A DNA stretch of 64,000 nt from contig OX419760.1 of assembly GCA_948567375.1 (NCBI GenBank), positions 32,054,001 through 32,118,000 on the forward strand. The letters run 5' to 3'. Shown one piece after another: positions 12,342 through 22,880 of this stretch. The position numbers were made by a program, and so were the translations under genes. Source of the stretch: Lunularia cruciata (lineage: Eukaryota > Streptophyta > Marchantiopsida > Lunulariales > Lunulariaceae). The notes beneath the pieces were generated by a model. The model saw only the letters and a program-made list of their open reading frames with translations, was not told the DNA's origin and made no database searches. Numbering within the stretch: position 1 is the stretch's first letter; the number at the start of each line of letters is the position of its first letter.

Positions 12342-13760
12342 ATGCATGATGATTTCAATTCTGTCAATCCGATTTTCCTTTCTCCTCATGATCAAAAACT
12401 TCTTGCTAATTTCAAGTCCCATTTCATTATTACTTATACGGACAAGTGTTCCAACAATTTAGTATTTGTTTGCCGACACTTTTACATTCAAACTTTACTC
12501 AACAAGCTGCATCCTCCTTCAGCAACCTATAAACTCTCATTGCTTCCTCAAAACCAACTTTTACTTTCTCACCACCGTTTCAATACCTTTCAGGGATTTT
12601 GCGCTTCCAAGGATTCTGAGAGACTCCCTTACTTCTGCTGCGCTTGGAAATTCCATAAGTCTCCCATTTCTCCTCAGTTCATTGCAGCAGGCTACTCTAC
12701 TTCCTTGTCTGAACTTTCTCGTTGGCTGAGCTTATTCTTCAAAGCATTGCTACCTTCTGCAAATGACCTCTGGTGGCATGAATTCTTACGAGTGGGGCTG
12801 ATGGTTGACTCTAGCTGGATCTTGTGGCGTTTTTGTTTTGCTTGAGCGGGTACAAAGACTGCGCAGGAGCAGATCCTCTTCTCCCACAGATTCTGGTTTG
12901 CAACAGACTGCTGCCACCTTGGAAAAGGTTCTTTTTCAAAGTTTTGATTTCACCACCCTTTATACTAAGATCCACCTCCATGATCACAAGACAAGACTGG
13001 CTACTCTCATCAGATCTATTTTCCATTATAGGTTCACTTGGTATAGGGAAACCGTGTTACTGGTTGAGACCTCTACACTTGATTTCGAATATAGATGGCT
13101 TAAAAACCGAAACAATATCTCTCAATCAGCAAAACATCTCAAATTCATGGCGGTTGATGAAGACTGTCTCATCTGTTGGATGTTATTCCTTTTTGATAAC
13201 CTCTACATCACTTTCCAAAATAAGCTCTTCCGTCAAGAGATCGGGATTCCCATGGGGACACCTTGTGTTGTCTTCGTGGCTAATCTATACCTCTTCACCT
13301 ATGAACTTGATTTCATTTGCAGATTGTTGGATGCCAATGATGTCGCCATGTTGTACGACCTGTATCATGTTCAAAGATATGTTGATGATCTTCTGGTGGT
13401 TGGCTCGGGACTCAATCATTTTACGGATTTTATGTATATGGATGATGCTGCTAGAGGTGGCGGGATCTATCCCAGACTCTCGTGTGAGCTAGTTTGAGCT
13501 CATTTTGGCACTCACTGTGATTATCTCGACTGTCGCATTACTCAGGACAACTTCAATATCTTTGTCTCTATCTATGATAAGAAGGAGCTGCCTCACTTTG
13601 CTCACATCAAGACAATCTTGCTCCCTCATGTTCTTTCAGACATTTCCTCTAAATGTAAACTAGGGATTATAAAATCCAAGTGTGTTTGATATAGACGGAT
13701 CTGTAATTCCAAAAAGTCATACCTTTTAGCTTGTAGAAAACTTATAAATAGCTTTATCTC
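12342..13760 (+). mobile_element. Penelope-like (or related) reverse transcriptase, broken
   Basis: This is a decayed reverse-transcriptase reading frame. The first part (12342 to about 12840) holds an N-terminal segment with the motif FHKSPISPQF, which resembles the 'LPKLHK' region of Penelope-like RTs. After a frameshift near 12840 the second part (to 13497) carries RT motif A as FDFTTLYTKI (about 12943), motif B as GIPMGTPC with ANLYLFTYE (about 13241), and the catalytic motif C as RYVDDLL (about 13374). A stop at 13495-13497 interrupts the frame. The same frame then continues with DYLDCRI and further similarity to about 13760, where two more stops appear. I see no GIY-YIG endonuclease downstream, which would fit endonuclease-lacking Penelope-like elements (Athena/Coprina type, known family) or an rvt-like gene. 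Class assignment is from motif style, not a search. Confidence 0.7.
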
Positions 13761-13846
13761 CTAGAATTACCCCTTCACATGAACCTGAAAAAATTTCACT
13801 CAGTCTTACGAATGGAAAAAGATATCCATGGGCTTAGTATCTATAG

Positions 13847-14172
13847 AGATTTAAGAACATCTGTTCTTTGTGCCAGACAAGTAGCTCACGTTCGAACCCA
13901 CTAGTACTTTTTATTACAGCCTGGCTATCATACCTTTGATCAGGAGTTGTACTTGACTTCTTTTTCATATATACATTATCTATGATCATTTGCACTTCAA
14001 GAGTTCTGGATAACCTGTTCCTAGAACGACATCTGTTCTCGTATACCTATATATACTATCTATGGTCTATCATTGAGATAAACCATAGATAGTATACATA
14101 GAGATCTGAGAACATCTGTTTCCTTCTGCCAAGTGGGGAGCTCATTTTTGAGCCCACTAGTACTTTTTCACT
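13847..14172 (+). repeat. Duplicated segment flanking a near-perfect hairpin
   Basis: Two diverged copies of about 72 bp lie at 13847-13917 and 14101-14172. They share GAACATCTGTT, AGCTCA and CCACTAGTACTTTTT in the same order. Between them is an inverted repeat with 20-bp arms at 14052-14071 and 14077-14096, one mismatch and a 5-base loop. The block directly follows the reverse-transcriptase remains and may be part of that element's 3' structure. Confidence 0.8.
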
Positions 14173-14389
14173 TAGAATTGTATACAATCTTGCCTCTTCA
14201 AGTGTATTTAATATATCGTATAGCACTCTTTGGATTTTTATGCCATGTGGATTTTCATCGTAGACTGATGGACACATGTCCACTGCTTATGGACACATGG
14301 CCCACCTGGTTCTTCACTTAACACAAGGCTGCATCTGCCTCTCTTGTTTGCCCTATCGCAAGTTCCCTTCATTTCTTTTCAGTCCTCTT

Positions 14390-14815
14390 ACTTGCTTCTC
14401 CGTTTGCGATGGTTTCTCCTGCTGGGTTTGCTAGGGTTTCTCCCGCAGTCCTTTCTTGTTGCAGCATTGACGTTTTTTTGCTCCCCGCTCGTGGTTTGCT
14501 GGGGTCTCTCCCACTTGTCCCTGCTTGTGATGGATAGCAAGTTCTTTTGGCTCCCCGCTTGTTCCTTCCCTTGCAGCGCTGCGCTCTCTTGCAAGGAGGT
14601 TTATTTTGCAGGTCCCTCCCCGAGCAGCGCTGAGTTTTCTCACGAGGATGTTTATTTCGCTGATTTTTCTGCTGTTTATTTTGTTGATGCTTTGTGTATC
14701 TCAATACTTCTGTTTATTTTGCTGGTCCTTTCTTGTGCAGCGCTGCGTTTTTCTTACAATGATGTTTATTTTGCTGATGCTCATCGTATCTCACTATTTC
14801 TGAGCGGCACTGTAG
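14390..14815 (+). repeat. Imperfect tandem repeats
   Basis: A unit built on GCAGCGCTGCG, CTTGCAAGGAGG or TTACAATGATG, then TTTATTTTGCTG occurs about four times between 14570 and 14800 with changes in spacing. Related phrases (TTTCTCCCGC, CTCCCCGCT) repeat between 14410 and 14565. The open frame running through it (14344-14847) is rich in L, F and S and is repeat-driven, not a gene I recognise. Confidence 0.65.
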
Positions 14816-14847
14816 GGGAGCAACCAAGTTTGCCTTGGCACTCATGA

Positions 14848-15560
14848 GTTTTTGAGCAGAAACTCGGTATGAGGGGTACTAACTCTAGCTCAACTACTTT
14901 GGCACTGCATGAGGCACTAATGAAGTCACATGTGTTTTCATGGAGACTTACTATGGCCATCTTCTGCTTCCCTCAGCTGTTTGGCTTCTCTAGACTCAAG
15001 CGTCCATAGCGCTTGCTGTGATATATCGATATCCAAGTCCGCGGATGCTTTGCTCATCTTCCCTTGTTCTTTGAGCGATTTATACTTCCAGTGCTATGTC
15101 TCATCCACCTTCTTTGATTTTCATTTCCTTACTCAACTCTTCCTTGACCCACGATATTTACAGACTATTGCTTGTCTCTTGCCACCAGTTCATCTCCATC
15201 CTTTTTGGCTGTCCATTTCTTCATGTTGTATTTATTTTTCTACTTATGTGGGCGGACTGTCTCCAGTTTCTTTGCAGGCTGCATCTCAAATATGTGAGTT
15301 GCTATCTAATGGTTTCCACATGATAGTTGTTTTGCCTTTCATTCGATCATGTTTCTCATATAGATATGCTAGTGTTTCAATATGTTTATTTCGATTATGC
15401 CATGGCCATGGCATAATTATGTCATGGTGCAGGTTGCTTTTGATGCATTCTAACTTCAGGATTTCATATTACTCTAGTCTTGCATGTAGCTTACATTCCG
15501 TGCATTCTACCCTCGGGGTTTAATATTCCTAGTGTGTGTATCATGTACATATTGTTTATG
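14848..15560. other. Intergenic or repeat-derived, nothing recognised
   Basis: An open frame of 197 codons (14930-15523) is Cys-, Ser- and Leu-rich and has no domain I know. It lies between the two direct repeats at 13984 and 15562, so it may be the interior of a decayed element. Confidence 0.4.
15394..15417. repeat. Perfect 24-bp palindrome
   Basis: The half-site ATTATGCCATGG is followed directly by its exact reverse complement, with no spacer. Confidence 0.95.
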
Positions 15561-15689
15561 GCTCATTTGCACTTCATGAGTTCTGGATAACCCGTTCCCA
15601 AAACGTCTTCCACTCTCGTATACCTATATATATACAATAAGGATCCATATGAGATGGTATCTTTGGAAACATATAATAACTACACACAA

Positions 15690-16345
15690 TGTCATGAGGA
15701 TATAGTGTTTATCATGGAAAAAGAAGGTGAATACCTTGCTTGGAAGGAGCATTAGTATGCTTTGTAGATGACATGAGTCAGTGCATACTTATATTTGTCG
15801 TGAGATGATCAAGTGACAATTGTGGCCCATACGCATTATGCAGTTTCAAAGGAGTGATTACTCATCTTCCTGGATGGGCGGTAAGTAGAGTGACAAGAGG
15901 CAAAGTCTCCAAGTATAGGGGTATGTAAGGAGTAGTTTCTTTGTTCCTCTAGCCTTTTGAGTTACATGGAGCAATGGAAATGGCATTTGACACATCAGTC
16001 AAGGAATATACAAGGTGTATCATATTAGATGTCAAGGGTGCCACTTTCACTTTCCTACTTCATAGCATACTTTAGACATTGTAAGTCCAATGCTTTACAC
16101 ACAATGTTGGTTGGTGCAATCTATCAGAGAGCATTCACACTAAGTGATGCTTCTTTGGATGCTCCAGTAGTATGTAGACTATACAACTTGCATAGCTCAA
16201 ATATCTTAAGTATAATAGGACAAATTTCTCATATCAATACCATGGGAGTTAGTTCCTTTTTACCTCGTATATGTTATCCTTGTATGACTTGATGGGTTTT
16301 CTTATCCTTTTTGTTATCCATGTGGTTGCCTTTGCAATTAAAATA
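15690..16345 (+). mobile_element. 3' fragment of the R2-like LINE family, decayed
   Basis: The plus strand aligns with the last coding segment and 3' untranslated region of the LINE on the minus strand at 55325-55984. Shared stretches include GATGATCAAGTGACAAT (endonuclease region), GTCTCCAAGTATAGGGG, CTTTGTTCCTCTAGCC and GATGCTCCAGTAGTATG. The terminal CTTGATGGG...CTTATCC...GGTTGCCTTT block follows at 16289-16335. Stops and indels break every frame, so it is an old 5'-truncated copy. Confidence 0.85.
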
Positions 16346-16970
16346 TGAAGAAAGACTTGAGCCTTTCATTTTTCATTTAGCCTATCATGTTATATTTTTA
16401 TCACTTAATATATTTTAATCTCTATATATGGACAATGGTGATTTAAATTTTTGAAAGAAATGATGGATCCATAATCATGCATATAAGACTAATATATCAT
16501 ATGGAAATTATGATAAGTATTACATATTTTTTATATATTAATTTTATTATATTTTATATTTTTAGAAGTCATTTGAATTTACTCCATCTTCTAAAAAATT
16601 TATAATAAATTAGATATATATCTAGTTTATAAATTTTATCATGAAATTGGTCTATTATCTATTTTTATCCATGTGGTTGCCTTTGCAATTAAAATATGAG
16701 GAAAGACTCAAAATTAGATTCTAGATTCCTTTATATATATAGAGTTCATTTATTTAGCTAAGTATCTTGTTATATATTATGTTCAAGGATATATTTTCAT
16801 ATTTTATATATATATATACCAATTATATGATAAGACTTTCATTTTTCATTTAGCCTATCATATTATATTTTTGTTACTTAATATATTTTTATCTCTATAG
16901 ATAGACAATGGTGATTTAAAATTTTGAAAGAAATGATGGATCTATAATCATGCATATAAGACTAATATAC
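16309..16970 (+). repeat. Diverged tandem duplication of about 190 bp, second copy interrupted
   Basis: The segment 16309-16498 recurs as 16660-16712 plus 16834-16970. Shared text includes CCATGTGGTTGCCTTTGCA, CATTTTTCATTTAGCCTATC and GAAAGAAATGATGGATC. The second copy contains about 120 bp of extra AT-rich DNA between its two halves. The left end of each copy is the 3' tip of the LINE family. Confidence 0.85.
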
Positions 16971-19260
16971 TGGAAAGTATTGATAGTATTTCCTAATATT
17001 ATACTTCCTAGTGTTTGCCTATTACTATTACTCTTAATTCTAGTTACTTGTCCTATATATATCTATGTACTGCATTCTCTTGGCATGAATATAATTTGTA
17101 TATTAATCTCAACATGATGACCATTAACCGATGATAAAGTTTCAGTTTGTTACTTTATCTTATCTGTCAAAGAAGTTGATTTGAGGAAATTCAAAGTAAG
17201 ACTAAATTAAGAGTTATCATTCTTTTAGATGTGGTCAGATCTGCCACATTATCATGACTTCTCTTTCTTAGAAGAGAAGGTGGTTAGTCTTTGATAATGA
17301 AAACAATACATGCAAATTTAAGAAATTCAATGACATATATGTATATTCCTGTTTTTCCATTTGTAATATGCCTTAAAACTTGTAATTTGGAATTGGATGT
17401 CATTAAGTCTTATTGAAATAGATTTATATAGAAATATTTATAATATTTAGGTATATAATTGAGAATTTATGACGGTTCAGACATCCATAACATTCTCGCA
17501 ATGACTTGTCCGGGAACTACAAACACATGTAGGTACTCGATCCTTTTCTTGCACACATAGAGTGAACAAAAACTCAAATAAATCAAAGTAGAGAAAAAAA
17601 AATGATATGGTTAAAGAAGACTATTATATAAATTAATAATAATTGTAAAAAGCCAGGATATCAGATAGCAATAGTCCCACTAGTCCTCTCATCGCAGTTG
17701 GCACATTAAAGTCATTTGGGGTCTATTTTCTACATCCCTTTGTAAAACTCATGAATGATTACAGCTATGAAATGGTTATTATCAAACATATATCTTTTTA
17801 TTTTAGAATAGAAAATTCAGATTTGCATCTGGCAATCTTGACATCAATCTACAACGGTTCTGATTACTGATTAAAGCCAGAAAAAATATTTTTTATTTCA
17901 TGCTTCAAAATGGATTTCAATCTTGCCAGGTTTGTCTTTGCTGCAAGCACTTTCTAAAAGTTTATCTATAGAATGCAGAACAATATAACAATAGATAAAA
18001 TCACATTTATTTAGCTTCCCTGCAGGTCTAGTATAACATGCTAATAAATGGAATTTCAATTATATGTTCTATTTTCATCTAAATAGATACAACTATAATG
18101 AGATTTTCCTGTATTCAAATATTCATCAAATAAGTCTTGCTCATACTCTAATTTCAATACATTTAAAAGTATATATTACAATAATTTTGGTGCCATGTAA
18201 TAGGTGCATGTCTTGAACTAGTGAAAATCTAGTTTTTGATTTAAGTTTATAATCATCGATTATTAAATGGTGCGTATATTAGTATGTGCCTATCTTGAGG
18301 CAGAGAAACTTTAGCTTATGATTCAAATTCATTTGAATTGATCATCTATCACTATGAAAAGTATTCAAGGGAGAAAATTGCTATGATTCCGTTATAAGAA
18401 TATTTTAATATTTAATCGTTTCAGGATATAGCACACATTAATATAAATAATAGACCGCTTAGCTTAATGTTTCCCCCATCCTAACATCTATGGATGTCTC
18501 TACAATTATCATAGTCTACGATCTATTTGATGGTAATTTAATCCTAACACAGGCTTGCACAGAAAGTTAATTGCAATAAGTGGAACTATATAAAACCTAT
18601 ATTTTTTAGTATGCATCGTCATTTATATACTACACAATTAATTATTGAAAGAGGGATGGTTAGATGCATTTCAAAGGCTCTCCTATTTCACTCGAGAGTG
18701 AAATTTAATTTACTGTTGCATTAAGAGCAAGTCCGTTTCCTTTTCTTTTTACTATTGTGAAAAATATCTGGACAAGCTATCACTTCCACTTAGAATTACC
18801 TTCCCACAGAGTAATTCTTACTATTCCTGAGCAGCAGAAATACATGATACTGATGGACTATGACTTCAAGTTTGAAGAGTTTCCTGGTGACCAGGTATAT
18901 TCAATATCTACCGAGCTTAGAACAGAAAGGTCCAATGCAATGGTTGGTTATACTAGAATGTAAGAATCTATTAATTTAAATTAGTGGATATTGTAAGATA
19001 TTGTAAGATAACTTAGAAATTGCTCTCTTGCTTATAACTCTTTTGTTCAACAAAAATCAGGTTTCGATTTATAGCTGGAGATATATATAAAGTGGGTTTT
19101 GGAAGGTTCTTGACATATATCTGCAAAGCGAAACGATATTTCCTTGTAGATACTTCATGAGTAAATACGTGAATAAACCACATATCTCTGGCAGGTGCAA
19201 CAAGCGCATTTTTTTAGCATGCAGGAAGGAAATTCTATCTACAAACCGCTTTTAGTCTTA

Positions 19261-19300
19261 GATGGGGTCTTCCCATCCTTCATGTGTTCTATTGTGGTAT
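19261..19300 (+). mobile_element. Short scrap of the LINE 3' end
   Basis: It contains GATGGGGTCTTCCCATCCTT followed by CATGTGTTCTA, the most conserved block of the family's 3' untranslated region. It is too short to say whether it is an insertion or a remnant. Confidence 0.55.
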
Positions 19301-22270
19301 ATATAGAAGAATAAAAGTAAATAAATAAGAAACCTATATCTAAGTTCACACTTATAGCGACATATTAAATTCTAATACTTCCTTTTATTTCATCAATTCT
19401 TGAAAATGTAATATTTAGCATTTATTTTAATCTAGCTACTAGAACTTGAAAGATTGATTCCGTATCCTCTTGCTTACTCCAAGATCCCAAAAAAACTACA
19501 GAAATATACCGCACTAGATGTTTCAGATTTATTCTGTTTTCTTTCAATTTCATCCTATCATCACTCTGTCCTTCATTGCTGATTTTGATCTTTATCGTCA
19601 TAATTTCTATTTCGATTTCTCTCTATTTAGTTTACTTTTGATATCTTGTTTGGAATTTTGGACTTGTTATATATTTAAATAATAAAATTAATTTTATACA
19701 TCTTTAACAAATAAAAATTTGACTCCTCAATATTAGATACAAATTGACTCAATATGATATACAGCCGTAGTTCCAATATCATACAAAATAATATCTTGTA
19801 GGATGTATACTCAACTGAAGACTCTTAGTTTTGGGATAGACTCATACTCTTACAATATTTTATTGATTGTCTACATTATCAATATTCAGTAAAATAGAGT
19901 TACGATAGACTCTAATAGTCAGAATAAAAGTGAGTTGATCATTTAGCCAAAGATAGAACATTAAAAGATAAGACAAAATATTACCATTTTGGTCTCCTAA
20001 GAACTCGTAGAACAACAAGTTTCCCTTAGAAGATTTCAACATTCAAAGTGTAATTCCAGGATCCAATATCATTCCAAAAAGCACTCTTTCTGAAAGGAAA
20101 AAGTAATTCTTTTCTATGACGATGAATGAAACTGGAGACTACGTTCTCTATAAATTGACTTAGAATTCAAATGAATAAAATTTTCTCAATTCTGTAGAAA
20201 TTAGCGTTTTAACACATTGTAGACATCCCATGTTCCTTTACGGACCTTATACTGAATTGGAAAAATACTCATCTACTTTAAAACCCTCAAGAAAACGAAC
20301 AAAAAACACTAAAAATTAGAATCGGACGTAAGATTACATACTTTCCTTGGTCGTCAAAAACTCAAAAAATTAGAACATAAGTCTAGAGATGTATTTCTTC
20401 AAAAAGAAGAAAAGAGAGTTTGATGTAGTCGAAAAGGCTAATCATTACTCGTAATAAGAAGGTTTAGTACATGCTATATAATTTCTACGAATATGACTCT
20501 ACACAACTTATACCTAGTCAGAATTAAATATGCAATATACAAGGCATTCATTAAATATGAAGACCAAGCTCATGCAAATATCAACACTTTATGAAGATTA
20601 CGATGAAATAACTACCCATCTTGGCATACAAGTATTCATCTTTATGGCTAAATTAGCATGTTTTAACATGGACTGTCACAAAAATCACTTACAGTTCGTT
20701 TCACTTTCATATCAGGCTCTACTTTTACTTCTTTAAAATTGACAAGTTTCGATTTGTTTCAAGTGTCTACTTCTATTGTATTTACATTTGGTTGACTAAA
20801 ATTCAAGTCAAGTTCAAGAAAAGTTTGCACATTACCATCTTCATAATTTTTCTTAATTACTTGCACGATAAAATAAAGATAATTTATTGAAAATATGGTA
20901 GAGCACAAAAAGTTCTTATTGCAGTTTATAAAATGTGAGATATACTCCCTCAGCATTATCACGCATTGCTTACTTATCATAATGGCTTCTGGTTGTAATC
21001 AGAACAACGTTTTTTGTAGTAGGATGGGCATCTGATTTGTAGTGAGGGTTTAAGTGTAGTTGATACTGGCAGATAAATGTTCTTTTGAAGAAATATTGCT
21101 AGAAACGTTGTGAAAGTATTGAAATGAAGGCAGACTAACATTAAAAGAAAGTACTTGACAATTGAAATCTACTAAGAGTTAGACACAGAATGTTGTCAAC
21201 TAGCTGTTCAAATACCTCGATATTTTTTTCAATTTCAGTAGTTATTAAAGCAATGAAAACTCAAATACGATACGCCTCAAATAAAGCTCATGCCGTCTGA
21301 ATTATCCAAATTGCTATGATTCTGATTACTGTGTGACCCGAAATCTCGAATGTAGGTTGAGCGATTCTTGACTATCGTAGGTCAATATTGTGAAATTATT
21401 TTGTTGGTCAAAGGAGTATTGTTTGGACAAACTTTAACAAAAGCAAATGATGTGAATGACAAACGCAACCCCATTAAAACCCAATTGCTAAAGGAATTCT
21501 GAAGATCTTTGATGATGACTTTCCATAAAGGTTGCTTTTAGCTTCATCGTGTTGAAATGACAAATGGGGAAGCATTTCATGGTGGTGGAGGTAGAGGTGC
21601 AACCGGAGCTTTTGAGTTGAATTCCGGGTAACTTCAGCAGTAGAGGAGAAGTGGATCGGAGACGACTCTTGCAACTACGGCTATTGTTAGATTCATGAAA
21701 GTGAAATTGTTTTTATTATTATTTTGTAGTATGAGATTCATGATCGGGTGGTATGTAAATCTCTTACTTGGTGAAAGAGATCCCTAGTATATCAAACCAA
21801 AACTAATAAATTAGATTTGGCATTGATATACTTTCAAATCAACCTTTTTATATTGTGGTTCAAGTACATAGCTGGTAAAACTGTAAATGAATTTGAAAAA
21901 TTACTTCTGTATAATAATTCTATTTAGATTTATTTTATCTGTTTATATTTTAAGTATTTATTATTTTGATATTATTTTAAATGTAGTACAATTTCTATGA
22001 TTTTTTATTTATATGCAGATAAATAAATAAATATATATGTAGTGTTTGTGTGTATAATACAAATAAATAATTTACTTACTTGGAGCGAGCGTTAATAGAT
22101 TTGTTGCTTTTTCGGAAAACAAAGGATAACTATCTACAATAAGAAAAAAAATATAAAGTCTATGATTACATAAGAGAGAGAGAGAGAGTAAATACTTCAA
22201 TGGGAAGGAAATGTTAGTAGAACTTGTTGCTCGTTTGGAATATAGAGACTAACTATCCATAACACCATCA

Positions 22271-22298
22271 AAATACAAATACAAATACAAATACAAAT
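22271..22298. repeat. (AATACA)n microsatellite
   Basis: Four to five tandem hexamer units. Confidence 0.9.
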
Positions 22299-22604
22299 CA
22301 AATATCAAAATATGAATCAAAATACACCATCAAAATGGTTATATTGAAACTATTTGATGTACATAGTTAAAATGTTCTAAATATAATGAACTATAATTTT
22401 ATTGAAATTTTATAAAGTTTAATCCTCATTTTGCATTTATGCTTGAATTGAGTCTTTTCGTCCTTCTTCTTGATTTTCGTTCTTCCTTCACGTTTAACGA
22501 GTCTTCTTCTGTCTTTCTGAGGTGCTGTAGAGCAAAATTTCTCCTATCGATATTGTTATCTAGCTTCATTTTATCTCTTTTGTCTCCCGTTTGTACGAAG
22601 AAGA

Positions 22605-22880
22605 TTTGATAGGGTCTTCCCATTCTTCTTCCCATGTGTTCTACGTGGTCGCCTTTCTCTTCACTGTTACCCCTCGTTTTACCTTTGCCTTTATGCTCGA
22701 TGAGTATTGTCCTTCTTGTTATCACTCGTTTTACCTTTATGCCTGAAGAGTCTTCCCCTCCCCTCCTTCTATTGGGGCCGAGCCCCATTTTACCTTTTTC
22801 TGTCTCTTCTTCGTTCGGTTTGATGGGGGTCTTCCCATCATTCGTGTTCTCTACGCTGTAGCCTTTTTCTCCTTCTTGTT
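22605..22880 (+). mobile_element. Two adjacent LINE 3' ends, tandem
   Basis: The block GGGTCTTCCCAT...CTACG-GTCGCCTTTCTC occurs at 22613-22670. It occurs again, longer, at 22770-22875, where it is preceded by TTGGGGCCGAGCCCCATTTTACC and TTGATGGGGGTC as in the full element. Both are plus-oriented 5'-truncated copies. Confidence 0.75.

Larger units (their letters stand above)
13984..15635 (+). repeat. Pair of direct repeats about 1.6 kb apart
   Basis: About 75 bp at 13984-14060 recurs at 15562-15635. Shared blocks are CATTTGCACTTCA, GAGTTCTGGATAACC and CTCGTATACCTATATATA. The spacing and their position after a Penelope-like RT could reflect terminal repeats of one element, or two insertions of a short repeat. 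Divergence is visible but modest. Confidence 0.75.
16971..22600. other. AT-rich, repeat-derived DNA without recognised genes
   Basis: The composition drops sharply in GC, with long A/T runs and TATATA tracts. No exon-like coding stretch is recognised. Open frames near 18757-18963, 20530-20736 and 21474-21674 are short and have no family that I know. A LINE 3' scrap lies at 19261-19300. Confidence 0.5.

Noticed and set aside
12824-13492. 222-codon open frame overlapping the reverse transcriptase
   Set aside because: It is the shifted shadow of the RT frame; only the 12805-13497 frame carries the RT motifs.
14344-15523. Open frames of 167 and 197 codons
   Set aside because: They are driven by tandem repeats and T-rich DNA and have no recognisable domain; kept only as repeat features.
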